64,000 nucleotides of DNA from Bradyrhizobium roseum (GTDB taxonomy: Bacteria; Pseudomonadota; Alphaproteobacteria; Rhizobiales; Xanthobacteraceae). How positions within the stretch are numbered: position 1 is the stretch's first letter; the number at the start of each line of letters is the position of its first letter. The notes beneath the pieces were generated by a model that searched no databases, was not told where the DNA came from, and saw only the letters and a list, made by a program, of their open reading frames with translations. This document shows positions 32,203 to 41,022 of this stretch, in pieces. The stretch spans positions 4,526,001 through 4,590,000 of the forward strand of contig NZ_CP129212.1 of the NCBI RefSeq assembly GCF_030413175.1. Direction: 5' to 3'. A program made the position numbers and the translations under genes.

Positions 32203-32919
32203 CTAATTCGCCGAATTTTCTCTTCGCTTGGCCACAGCACCTTTTACGGAGGGCTGCACCGGCCTTGCCCGGCTGTCGATGTGATCGATATCGGATGCGC
32301 GCAGCGAGGCGACCGTCGCCGAGACGAGTTGCTCGATCGCTTCCGCCATATCGGCGCCGTCGGCTTCGCCGCGCGACAGCCGCGTCACCCGCTCCGGATT
32401 GACGAGCGTATAATAGAGCGCGCCGAGCAGGAATTGCGACCGCCACACGATCGTCGTTCGCGGCAGATGCGGCAGGCTTTCCTCGATCGCTTCGATGAAG
32501 GCGTTTGTGGTGTCGTCGAAAATCTCGGCAATGATCCGCCCCACCACGGCGTTGCCCTCCGCCGACATCACCGCCCGCAGCCGCGTAAACCGCGCGCCGC
32601 CGCCGGCAAGATCGGTGCTCGAGGAAAACGCCGGCTGCACATAGGCGCGCACGATCGCTTCCAGCCGGTCCTGAACGTCACGCACGCGCCTTGCTGCCAC
32701 CAGCAACTCGATGCGGCGCCTGTTCATCGGCCCGCAATGGCGCTTGTAGATTTCGAGCAGCAGGCCGTCCTTGCTCTTGAAATGATAGGTGATGCTGCCC
32801 GGATTGGCGCCGGCCTCCAACGCGATGTCGCGGATCGATACGGCATTGAAGCCGTGCGTCGAGAAAAGCAGCTCAGCCGCGCTCAGGATGGCTTCCCGCA
32901 TGTTCGGATTTCGCGTCAT
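32203..32919 (-). CDS. TetR/AcrR-family transcriptional regulator
   Basis: The 238-residue protein has the TetR helix-turn-helix in its first 55 residues (REAILSAAELLFSTHGFNA, SIRDIALEAGANPGSITYHF). A C-terminal ligand-binding domain of about 150 residues follows, of the type found in regulators of aromatic and fatty-acid catabolism. It is on the same strand and directly upstream of the LigI-GalB operon. A palindrome TTGTATAAATTACAA lies 34 bases before the start codon, probably its own operator. It is likely a repressor relieved by a pathway intermediate. Confidence 0.85.
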   Translation of the reverse strand: MTRNPNMREAILSAAELLFSTHGFNAVSIRDIALEAGANPGSITYHFKSKDGLLLEIYKRHCGPMNRRRIELLVAARRVRDVQDRLEAIVRAYVQPAFSSSTDLAGGGARFTRLRAVMSAEGNAVVGRIIAEIFDDTTNAFIEAIEESLPHLPRTTIVWRSQFLLGALYYTLVNPERVTRLSRGEADGADMAEAIEQLVSATVASLRASDIDHIDSRARPVQPSVKGAVAKRRENSAN

Positions 32920-32952
32920 CGCATTGGCTTTCGACTGTCGACTTTTGTACGT

Positions 32953-32967
32953 TTGTATAAATTACAA
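32953..32967. promoter_or_regulatory. Candidate TetR operator palindrome
   Basis: TTGTA-TAAAT-TACAA is a perfect 5-bp inverted repeat with a 5-base centre, in an AT-rich island just upstream of the TetR gene. The surrounding 200 bases contain no gene. Confidence 0.45.
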
Positions 32968-33135
32968 GGTCCAGTCAACAAACAATCTGTATCGGTGGAA
33001 GGCGCCTTGCATGGCGCTATGCCGGTCGGCAGTTTCACCAGCGGATGTCGACGCCCTTCATTCGCGCCGAGGCGAAGAAGTGGGAACCGTGCTGAAGGCA
33101 GCCGATATCAGGAAGGCAGTGAGCTTGCCGGCGGC

Positions 33136-34425
33136 CTACCGCGCATTCGCCGGCGCATGCACGTGCCAGAGGTCGGCGCGCCAGTGCAGCACGACGGCCA
33201 GCATCAAGGCGAGGCCGGCCGCCGCGTAGAGCGTTCCGGTCGCGGCAAAGCCGATTTCGTCGATCAGGCTGCCGGCGGCCAGCAAGCCGATCGGCAGGCC
33301 GTAGATTACCATCATGCGCACGCCCATCACCCGGCCGCGGAAGTTTTCACTTGATGTCCGCATCAGGATGACGGCGACCGAAATCATCGCGAGGCTCTGC
33401 GAAAAACCTGCCACCATCAGGCACAGGATGGCGGTCGGCACGGTCTGCATCTGCACGAAGATCAAGAGCGTCACGTACCACGCGACGGTGGCGCCGATCA
33501 TCAGCCGGGCCACCCTGATGTCGCGGATCAGGCTCAACACGATCGAGCCGGCCAGCGAACCGATTGCAAAACTCGCCGAGAGGTAGCCGAGTCCGGTCTG
33601 ATTGGTGCCATAGACCGTCTTGGCGATGTAGGGCAGCAGGCCATTGGTAAGCGGATAGGCCGTCAAATTGGCGAGGAACGCCACCCACAACGCGGCCTGC
33701 ATCAGCGGCGTGGTCCAGACATAGGCGACGCCCGCCTTGAGATCGCGCAACGGCGAGCGCTGCAATGCCTCGCTGGCGGCCTCGCCCGCCGCATGCGGCT
33801 TGACGGGGGCCACGATGCACAGCGTCAGCGCGGTCGCCATGCAATAAAGGCAGACGATCGCCACATAGGCCGGACCCATGCCGAGTGCTGCGAACAATCC
33901 GGCGCCGCTCAGCGCACCGGCGATGCGCGCGGTGTCCATCGTCGTCCGCGAGATGCTGATCGCCCCGATCAACTGGCCGTGCGGCATGATGGTCGCCACC
34001 AGCGCGCTGCGGACGCCGAGGTCCGACGGGCGGACGACGCCCATCACCGCCGCGATCACGAACACATAAAGCGGCGCAAGGTGACCCGACAGCGCCAGTA
34101 TCATCAGCGCGGCGGCGAGCGTTGCATAGACCGCGCGCATCATCGCCAGCAGATCGCGGTGACCGATCCGGTCGCCGGCAACGCCGATCATCGGCGCGAC
34201 CAGCGTACCGACATAGCCGAGCGAGGCGAACAAAGTGAGCAGCAGCACCGACCCGGTCTCGACCAGCACGTACCAGCCGAGAATCAGCGTTTCCATCTCA
34301 AACGCCCACGAGGTGAGCAGATCGGCTGGCCACTGAAAGCGATAGTTCCTGACACGGAACGGTGAGAGCGCGGAAGCCGGCGCCGGATCTCTCAAGATGC
34401 GTTGTCGCGATTCATCGCGGTCCAC
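33136..34425 (-). CDS. MFS transporter
   Basis: I start at GTG 34425; TTG 34461 would add 12 residues. The 429-residue protein has a soluble N-terminal leader, then 12 predicted hydrophobic helices starting with FRVRNYRFQWPADLL. This is the Enterobactin exporter/MFS_3 type, with the cytoplasmic loop GDRIGHRDLLAMMR after helix 2. No substrate motif is visible. It follows the TetR gene by about 220 bases on the same strand but has its own upstream region, so it may export or import a compound linked to the neighbouring pathway; this is not certain. Confidence 0.83.
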   Translation of the reverse strand: MDRDESRQRILRDPAPASALSPFRVRNYRFQWPADLLTSWAFEMETLILGWYVLVETGSVLLLTLFASLGYVGTLVAPMIGVAGDRIGHRDLLAMMRAVYATLAAALMILALSGHLAPLYVFVIAAVMGVVRPSDLGVRSALVATIMPHGQLIGAISISRTTMDTARIAGALSGAGLFAALGMGPAYVAIVCLYCMATALTLCIVAPVKPHAAGEAASEALQRSPLRDLKAGVAYVWTTPLMQAALWVAFLANLTAYPLTNGLLPYIAKTVYGTNQTGLGYLSASFAIGSLAGSIVLSLIRDIRVARLMIGATVAWYVTLLIFVQMQTVPTAILCLMVAGFSQSLAMISVAVILMRTSSENFRGRVMGVRMMVIYGLPIGLLAAGSLIDEIGFAATGTLYAAAGLALMLAVVLHWRADLWHVHAPANAR

Positions 34426-34476
34426 CCTGCCCTGTTTCTTGTTATGCAGACTGGATAGCAAGCTGCGCCCGGCGTT

Positions 34477-36357
34477 TCAAGCAGCCGACATGGTCTTGCC
34501 GCGATGCGAAAGCAACAGTCGCCTCACCTCGTCGGCAGGTATCGCCGGACTGAACAGAAAGCCCTGCATCTCCGTGCAGCCGAGAATGCGGAGCAGATTG
34601 CGCTGCTGCTCGGTTTCGACGCCTTCGGCCGTCGTGGTCATATGGCTGGCGGCCGCGATGTTCACCACCGCCTGGACGATCGACGACGATGCGCCGGGGC
34701 CGGCGATGTCCTGGATGAAGGAACGATCGATCTTGATCTTGTCGAACGGGAAACGCTGCAGATAGCTGAGCGAGGAATAGCCGGTGCCGAAATCGTCCAA
34801 CGCGATCCGGACGCCCAGCTTGCGCAACTGATGCAGCATGTCGAGCGCCACGTCGTCGTCGCGTATCAACACGGCTTCGGTGATCTCGAGCTCCAGCCGG
34901 CTCGCCGCAAGGCCGCTGGCCGCGAGCGCCGCCGCCACGTTCAACGCCAACGACTGGCTCCTGAACTGCACCGGCGAAACGTTGACCGCAACGCGAACGT
35001 GATCCGGCCAGGTCACCGCCTCGGCGCAGGCGGCATTGAGCACCCACACGCCGAGCTGGTTGATCAGGCCGCTGTCTTCCGCGACCGGGATGAATTCCGC
35101 CGGCGAAATCATGCCGCGCTCGGGATGCCGCCACCGCAGCAGCGCCTCGCAGCATGAGACCTTGCCGTCCTCGAGATTGACGACCGGCTGATAGTGGGCC
35201 TCAAAGCCGCCGTCGCCGATCGCCTGGCGCAGTTCGAGCTCCAGACTCCGCCGTGCCCTGGCGCGATGTTCCATGCCCGTCTCGAAGAAACGGTAGGTCC
35301 GCCGGCCGTCGCCCTTGGCGCCATAGAGCGCGAGATCGGCGTTCTTCAGCAACTGGTCGAGGTCCAGGCCATCGACAGGCGCCACCGCGATCCCGATGCT
35401 GGCATCGGTGGTGATCAGATGCCCCATGCATTCGAACGGCTGCCTGATCGCGGCATGGATACGATCGACCAGCCCGGTGGTTTCCGAGCGCTCCCTGACG
35501 GCGGTCTGGATGACGGCGAACTCGTCGCCGCCGAGCCGGGCCGCCACATCGGTCTCCTTGAGACAACTGCGCAGGCGCTCGGCGACGGCCTTGAGCAGCT
35601 CATCGCCGACCGGATGGCCGAGCGCATCGTTGATACCCTTGAACTCGTCGATATCGATGTAGAGCACCGCCAGTTGCTCGTCCGGCCGTACTGCCTTCAG
35701 CGATTGTTCCAGCCGTTCCCGGAACAGGACCCGGTTCGGCAGTTCGGTCAGCCCGTCGAAATGCGCCAGATGCGCGATCTTCTGCTCAGCGCGCCGCCGC
35801 TCGGTGATGTCCTCGATCGTCGCAACCCATCCGCCGGTCTTGAGCGGTCGATTGATGATCTCGATCGCCCGGCCTCCCGGCGCTTCCGTAGTCTGCCGCG
35901 TCGCCTTGCCGAGCGACACCGTCCGGATGATCGCGTTGCAGAATGCGTCGACGTCGCCGTCGAACGATCCGGTTTCCTTGCGATGGGCGATCAGCCGCTG
36001 CATGGTGCAGCCGGGTTTGGCTACCTCGGGCGATAGTCCGAACATGTCGATATAGGGCTGGTTGCAGATGATGATCCGCGCGGATGCATCATAGAGCACG
36101 AGGCCCTGCGGGATGTTGTTCACGGCGATCGAGAGCTGACGCCGCTCTGCCGCCAGCCGCTGATCGGTCAGGCGGTCGCGCCTGACCAGCAGACCGGCGA
36201 TGACAGCCAGCACGGCGGCAAGCGCCAGCAGCACGCTTTCGCGAAGGTCCCACGCTCCCGAATCCGCCGCCAGCATCGCAACGAGCAGGACTCCGCACAG
36301 CACCAGCAGTTTGAAGGTCCTGCTGCCCAGTGCAGAACCGGTCGAACCGCCCGACAT
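34477..36357 (-). CDS. PAS-GGDEF-EAL cyclic-di-GMP signalling protein
   Basis: From ATG 36357 (GAGGGC 9 bases upstream) the protein has 626 residues. Two N-terminal membrane helices (about 14-30 and 37-55) are followed by a PAS domain (about 75-190), a GGDEF domain with an intact LGGDEFAV active site (about 280), and an EAL domain with CCEALLRWRHPERG (about 400) and DDFGTGYSS (about 535). Both catalytic signatures look intact, so it could make or degrade c-di-GMP; in such tandem proteins usually one activity dominates. The PAS domain probably senses redox or a small ligand. It is monocistronic. Confidence 0.92.
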   Translation of the reverse strand: MSGGSTGSALGSRTFKLLVLCGVLLVAMLAADSGAWDLRESVLLALAAVLAVIAGLLVRRDRLTDQRLAAERRQLSIAVNNIPQGLVLYDASARIIICNQPYIDMFGLSPEVAKPGCTMQRLIAHRKETGSFDGDVDAFCNAIIRTVSLGKATRQTTEAPGGRAIEIINRPLKTGGWVATIEDITERRRAEQKIAHLAHFDGLTELPNRVLFRERLEQSLKAVRPDEQLAVLYIDIDEFKGINDALGHPVGDELLKAVAERLRSCLKETDVAARLGGDEFAVIQTAVRERSETTGLVDRIHAAIRQPFECMGHLITTDASIGIAVAPVDGLDLDQLLKNADLALYGAKGDGRRTYRFFETGMEHRARARRSLELELRQAIGDGGFEAHYQPVVNLEDGKVSCCEALLRWRHPERGMISPAEFIPVAEDSGLINQLGVWVLNAACAEAVTWPDHVRVAVNVSPVQFRSQSLALNVAAALAASGLAASRLELEITEAVLIRDDDVALDMLHQLRKLGVRIALDDFGTGYSSLSYLQRFPFDKIKIDRSFIQDIAGPGASSSIVQAVVNIAAASHMTTTAEGVETEQQRNLLRILGCTEMQGFLFSPAIPADEVRRLLLSHRGKTMSAA

Positions 36358-36789
36358 TTGACGACAGCCCTCGTTGCTCAATCGATCCACCTCTGGATCA
36401 AGACATGAGTCCGCTACGGAACTCGGACCGCTGATGGTGCGCCCCGCGGCAGTATTTCGCAGCACCCATGGAGGGCGAGTTACAACTTTCGGTTAGCGAT
36501 CGGTTACCTCTTCACACGTACAGGTTACTTTCGCGACGCAGCCTTGCAGGCTTGCCGGATTGTCCTGCCCGGATGCGGCTCTTGTCCGAGATGGTAAACA
36601 AAAGATTAACCCGGGATCGGCGGCGCGTGCGGACGGAAATGCGAGAAGGCCCATGTTTTCAGGCATAATCGACGTTCTGCGGCGTCGACGGCGGACCGTT
36701 GTGAAAACGAATCCTGACCGAGATGGCGCGGATTTAGCCGATACGAAACTTCACGAGTTTAACCGTTTCGCTAGTCGGGGCTGCCCATA
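36358..36789. other. 430-bp divergent intergenic region
   Basis: This separates the minus-strand GGDEF/EAL gene from the plus-strand HerA-like gene and must hold both promoters. GGTTAGCGATCGGTTACC (about 36,492) contains a direct GGTTA repeat. No gene or RNA is recognised. Confidence 0.4.
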
Positions 36790-38574
36790 ATGGGCGCCAG
36801 ACCTCAATTCATGAGATTCAGCACCGTGACATCCTTCGGACGTGTGATTTCCGTGCGCGGCTCCCTCGCTCGGGTCGGACTTCTGGCCACAGGCCCGATG
36901 CCCGCCACCGAAGCCCGCGCTACTGTCGGGCGCTTCATCAGCATTCGCTGCGCGGGGGCCACCACGATCATCGCGATGATCACCGAGGTGTCGTGCGAGA
37001 ACCAAGCCAGCGGCGATGACTACATGGCGACCGCATCGGTCGATCTGCTTGGCGAAATATCCGGCGGCGACCGTCCCAAATTCCAGCGCGGCGTCACCAA
37101 TTATCCGACGATCGGCGACGCCGTCGAGGTCGTTACGGCAGAGGATCTTCGCACGGTCTATGCGCCGAGCGGGTCGGATCAGATCAATATCGGCACCCTG
37201 CAGCAAGACAAATCTGTGATCGCCTATGTCGACGTCGAGGAAATGCTTTCCAAGCATTTTGCGGTGCTCGGCTCTACCGGCGTCGGCAAATCGACCAGCG
37301 TCTCGTTGCTGCTCAACGAGATCCTGCAGGCGCGGCCGAACCTGCGGGTCTTCCTGCTCGACGTCCACAACGAGTACGGCCGCTGCTTCGGCGACCGCGC
37401 GATGGTGCTCAACCCGCGCAACCTGAAACTGCCGTTCTGGCTGTTCAATTTCGAGGAGATCGTCGACGTCCTGTTCGGCGGCCGCCCGGGCGTGCCGGAT
37501 GAGCTCGACGTGCTCGCCGAAATCATCCCGATGGCGAAGGGAATCTATACCCAGTACCAGAATTCCGACCGGATCGGTCTCAAGCGCGCGGACCCCAAGT
37601 CGGGCGGCTACACCGTCGATACGCCGGTGCCGTATCGCCTGTCCGATCTGATTTCGCTGATCGACGAACGGATGGGCAAGCTGGAGAACCGCTCCTCGCG
37701 CATCACCTACCACAAGCTGATCTCGCGCATCGAAACCGTGCGCAACGATCCCCGCTACACCTTCATGTTCGACAACGCCAATGTCGGCGGCGACACCATG
37801 GCGGAAGTGATCAGCTACCTGTTCCGGCTGCCTGCCAACGGCCGGCCGATGACCATCATGCAGCTCGCCGGTTTCCCCGCCGAAGTCGTCGATTCCGTGG
37901 TGTCGGTCCTCTGCCGCATGGCGTTCGATTTCGGCCTGTGGAGCGACGGCGTCTCGCCGCTGTTGTTCGTCTGCGAGGAAGCGCACCGCTATGCCGCGGC
38001 CGACCGCAACATCGGGTTTGGCCCGACGCGGAAAGCCGTCTCACGCATCGCGAAGGAAGGCCGCAAATACGGCGTCTTTCTCGGCCTCGTCACCCAACGT
38101 CCGGCCGAACTCGACGCCACCATCATCTCGCAATGCAACACGCTGTTTGCGATGCGCCTCGCCAACGACCGCGACCAGGCGCTGCTGCGCTCGGCGGTCT
38201 CCGACGCCGCCGCGAACCTGTTGTCTTTCGTGCCGTCGCTCGGCACCCGCGAAGTGCTGGCGTTCGGCGAAGGCGTGGCGCTGCCGACCCGGCTGCGCTT
38301 CAAGGAAGTTCCGGTCCATCAACTGCCGCGCAGCGAAGCCACCATCGCGTCCACCCCGTCGGTCACCGCCGGTCATGACATGCATTTTGTCGCCGCGGTC
38401 CTGGAGCGCTGGCGCGGCGCCACCTCCAATCGCGATACGCCCAGCAGCGATCCCGCCGCCGGCGGCGACCGCGCTTCCGCCCGCGTTATGACGCCGGTGG
38501 AAGCGCCGATGCTGCAGCCCTCGATGGGGCTCGACCCCGACCGGTTCTCGCTGTTGAAGAAGCCGTTGCGCTGA
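36790..38574 (+). CDS. HerA-like ATPase (DUF87)
   Basis: The 594-residue protein has an N-terminal beta-barrel HAS domain (about 15-110) and a HerA/FtsK-type ATPase core. The P-loop is LGSTGVGKSTSV (about 160), the Walker B is LFVCEEAHRY (about 395), and an arginine-finger region lies in ANDRDQALLRSAV. It forms hexameric DNA-translocating ATPases. NurA, the usual archaeal nuclease partner, is not present. In Bradyrhizobium this gene is normally a stand-alone chromosomal gene, and here the neighbours are housekeeping genes. So it need not belong to a defence system, although related ATPases (SIR2-HerA) do. Confidence 0.88.
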   Translation: MGARPQFMRFSTVTSFGRVISVRGSLARVGLLATGPMPATEARATVGRFISIRCAGATTIIAMITEVSCENQASGDDYMATASVDLLGEISGGDRPKFQRGVTNYPTIGDAVEVVTAEDLRTVYAPSGSDQINIGTLQQDKSVIAYVDVEEMLSKHFAVLGSTGVGKSTSVSLLLNEILQARPNLRVFLLDVHNEYGRCFGDRAMVLNPRNLKLPFWLFNFEEIVDVLFGGRPGVPDELDVLAEIIPMAKGIYTQYQNSDRIGLKRADPKSGGYTVDTPVPYRLSDLISLIDERMGKLENRSSRITYHKLISRIETVRNDPRYTFMFDNANVGGDTMAEVISYLFRLPANGRPMTIMQLAGFPAEVVDSVVSVLCRMAFDFGLWSDGVSPLLFVCEEAHRYAAADRNIGFGPTRKAVSRIAKEGRKYGVFLGLVTQRPAELDATIISQCNTLFAMRLANDRDQALLRSAVSDAAANLLSFVPSLGTREVLAFGEGVALPTRLRFKEVPVHQLPRSEATIASTPSVTAGHDMHFVAAVLERWRGATSNRDTPSSDPAAGGDRASARVMTPVEAPMLQPSMGLDPDRFSLLKKPLR

Positions 38575-38679
38575 GAGCCGCTTACGCGGATTCTTCGCGC
38601 GCGCCGGTATCGATCTTGCCGCAATAGGATATATGGTTCCGGCGATGCCGCCTAGCGGCCTTAACGTCGGAACCATTTC

Positions 38680-39264
38680 ATGACCAAGCCTGCGTCCCAA
38701 CGATTTCAGCCGCCCGCCATCGACAAGCTGCCGGAGGACATCCGCACCCGGATCCTCGCGGTGCAGGAAAAATCCGGTTTCGTGCCAAACGTCTTCCTGA
38801 CGCTGGCCTATCGCCCGGATGAATTTCGCGCCTTCTTTGCCTATCACGATGCGCTGATGGAAAAGGACAGCGGGCTGACCAAAGCCGAGCGCGAAATGAT
38901 CGTGGTGGCGACATCCGCCGCCAACCAGTGCCATTATTGCGTGATCGCCCATGGCGCGATCCTGCGCATCCGGGCCAAGAACCCGGTCATCGCCGACCAG
39001 ATCGCCGTCAACTACCGCAAGGCCGACATCACGCCGCGGCAGCGCGCCATGCTCGACTTCGCCATGAAAGTGAGCCGCGACGCGGAGACGGTTTCAGAGA
39101 CCGATTTTGCCGCAATCACCGGCCACGGCTTTTCCGACGACGACATCTGGGACATCGCCGCGATCGCGGCCTTCTTCGCGCTGTCGAACCGGCTGGCCAA
39201 CGTCACCGCGATGCGCCCGAACGACGAATTTTACATGATGGGACGGCTGCCGAAGCAGGGCTGA
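38680..39264 (+). CDS. Carboxymuconolactone decarboxylase/AhpD-like peroxidase-related protein
   Basis: The 194-residue protein has the AhpD-type CxxC active site in QCHYCVIAHGAIL (about residues 86-98) with the conserved Glu in AEREMIVVA upstream and His downstream. These proteins are peroxidase-related alkylhydroperoxidase-like enzymes; the cysteines may reduce a partner peroxiredoxin. The length and the opening (IDKLPEDIRTRILAVQEKSGF) fit the 'uncharacterized peroxidase-related enzyme' group. A cryptic 26-residue spacing from a purine-rich stretch marks its start. Monocistronic. Confidence 0.85.
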   Translation: MTKPASQRFQPPAIDKLPEDIRTRILAVQEKSGFVPNVFLTLAYRPDEFRAFFAYHDALMEKDSGLTKAEREMIVVATSAANQCHYCVIAHGAILRIRAKNPVIADQIAVNYRKADITPRQRAMLDFAMKVSRDAETVSETDFAAITGHGFSDDDIWDIAAIAAFFALSNRLANVTAMRPNDEFYMMGRLPKQG

Positions 39265-39356
39265 GCCGGCCTGCGCGCCGGGTTCCAGACCTTGCGTGAT
39301 GGGATTTCTGTCCCGCGTGCGACAAGATTTGGTGTTGGAAGCGCCGCCGGCATGCT

Positions 39357-39752
39357 ATGCAGACCCAAGGATTTCTTCGCGGATCGTCGGCAGTGAAAAC
39401 CCAGCGGCCCATTATTTCGGACGAAGAGCACGTGGTGCTCAAATTCCGGCCGCGCACCTCCGCCCGCCCTCCGATCCCGCGGGAAGAATCCGCCCCGGCT
39501 AAATTCACCAGTGGCACGGCCATCAACGCGCGGCCCGCGAACGACCTGTCGCGCTACGAGCGCCCGCGCGACGAGGGCGATGATTTCCGTCATCGCATGC
39601 TGGCCAATGTCGCAGCGCTCGCCTTCACCGTGGCGCTGACCGCCATCGGGATCTGGCTCGCGGTCAGTATCGCCGATCTCCGCAGGACGCAGGATTGCGT
39701 GCTGATGGGCGGCCGCGACTGCGCCCGGATTTCGGTGAAACCGCAGGGGTAA
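39357..39752 (+). CDS. Single-pass membrane protein, hypothetical
   Basis: The 131-residue protein has a Pro/Arg-rich, probably disordered cytoplasmic part and one transmembrane helix (about 86-106, AALAFTVALTAIGIWLAVSIA). A short periplasmic tail with two cysteines (DCVLMGGRDC) follows. I recognise this as a small protein common in Bradyrhizobium genomes, function unknown. The start may be GTG 39393 (VKTQRPIISDEEH) rather than ATG 39357. Confidence 0.65.
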   Translation: MQTQGFLRGSSAVKTQRPIISDEEHVVLKFRPRTSARPPIPREESAPAKFTSGTAINARPANDLSRYERPRDEGDDFRHRMLANVAALAFTVALTAIGIWLAVSIADLRRTQDCVLMGGRDCARISVKPQG

Positions 39753-39931
39753 GGCTTCCGGTCGATACCACCGCAGATCGTCGTGCCCGCGAAGGCAGCG
39801 CGCCCGGCTGGCTCGCAATGGCGGCGGACATGCTTCGTGTTACCGCGGGGTGGTATAAGAATTTATTATATCGTTGCGAAAATCCCCGATACGTTTGCCC
39901 CCAAGCAAAACAAAAGCGTCGGGGAGGCCCC

Positions 39932-40018
39932 ATGAAAAATTCAATCGCGACCGCAGGCTTTGTTCTTGCAACACTCCTTTCGATTCCCGCGCGCTGGCAC
40001 AGACGAGGGCTCTGGTGA
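39932..40018 (+). pseudogene. Signal-peptide ORF out of frame with the alpha/beta hydrolase
   Basis: ATG 39932 has a strong ribosome site (GGGGAGG, 39921-39927) and encodes MKNSIATAGFVLATLLSIPA, a typical signal peptide. It then reads RWHRRGLW and stops at 40016-40018. The hydrolase frame starts with RALAQTRAL at the same place. A two-base loss in the GCGCGC run near 39988-39993 (or a one-base gain) would explain the break. Confidence 0.6.
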
Positions 40019-40974
40019 CCGAAGAGATGATGGTCAGGACGGCTGACCCCGGCATCGAAATATATGTCCGCAACAAGCGGCCGGCCGACATGACCTCGTT
40101 CCGGCCCGAGCAGACCGTGCTCTACGTGCACGGCGCGACCTATCCCGCCGAGACGGCGTTCGACCTCAGGCTCGACGGCATGTCATGGATGGAATACATC
40201 GCCGCGCGCGGTTACGACGTCTGGCTGCTGGACCTGCGCGGCTACGGCAAGTCCACGCGGCCGGCCGAGATGGCCGACAAGCCGGAAGCCAATGGCCCCA
40301 TCGTCACCGGCCAGACCGCGGTCAAGGACATCGGCGCCGCGGTCGACTTCGTCCTGCAGCGCCGCAACATTCCGCGCCTGAATCTCTTGGGCTGGTCGTG
40401 GGGAACGACGCTGATGGCGACCTACACCACGCAAAACGCTGCCAAGGTCGAACGTCTCGTGCTCTACGCGCCGGCCTGGATCCGGCAGACGGCGTCGCTG
40501 GTGCAGGCCGGCCCGGGCAAGCTTGGCGCGTACCGGATGGTCAATCGCGAGCAGGCCAAGGAGCGCTGGTACGCCGGCGTGCCCGAGGACAAGAAATCCG
40601 GCCTGATTCCCGCCGGCTGGTTCGACGCCTGGGCGGATGCGACCTTTGCAACCGATCCGGTCGGCGCGGCGATGAGCCCGCCGGTGCTGCGGGCGCCCAA
40701 CGGCGTGGTGCAGGACAGCATGGACTTTTTCGGCGCCGGAAAGCCGTATTACGATCCTTCAAAAATCACCGTGCCAACCCTGCTGGTCCACGCCGAATGG
40801 GACCGCGACACGCCGCCCTACATGGCACAGATGCTGTTTCCGCTGCTGGTGAACTCGCCGGACAAGCGCTACGTCGCGCTCGCCGAGGGCACCCACAGCA
40901 TCCTGATGGAGCGGAACAGGCTAAAACTGTTCGAAGCGGTGCAGGCATTTCTGGACGAGGGCAAGAAGCCGTGA
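40015..40974 (+). CDS. Alpha/beta hydrolase, signal peptide frameshifted
   Basis: The body of the enzyme is intact: oxyanion region LYVHGATYPAE, nucleophile LLGWSWGTTL (GxSxG), acid in LLVHAEWDRDTP and His in EGTHSILMERN. Family: alpha/beta-hydrolase fold, substrate unknown. Its natural start is ATG 39932 with the signal peptide, but that is out of frame. GTG 40015, or ATG 40027/40030, is the first usable start in the body frame, giving about 319 residues in the cytoplasm. So the gene is either a recent pseudogene, a phase-variable gene or a sequence error. It precedes the flavin monooxygenase by 48 bases. Confidence 0.75.
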   Translation: MTEEMMVRTADPGIEIYVRNKRPADMTSFRPEQTVLYVHGATYPAETAFDLRLDGMSWMEYIAARGYDVWLLDLRGYGKSTRPAEMADKPEANGPIVTGQTAVKDIGAAVDFVLQRRNIPRLNLLGWSWGTTLMATYTTQNAAKVERLVLYAPAWIRQTASLVQAGPGKLGAYRMVNREQAKERWYAGVPEDKKSGLIPAGWFDAWADATFATDPVGAAMSPPVLRAPNGVVQDSMDFFGAGKPYYDPSKITVPTLLVHAEWDRDTPPYMAQMLFPLLVNSPDKRYVALAEGTHSILMERNRLKLFEAVQAFLDEGKKP

Positions 40975-41022
40975 TGGAATCTTGTGGGATGGGTTGAACC
41001 CTTCCTTCAGAGGCGCCACACC

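Noticed and set aside
36790..38574. HerA-like ATPase as part of a SIR2-HerA or NurA-HerA defence system
   Set aside because: Neighbours are housekeeping genes and no SIR2, DUF4297 or NurA partner is present.
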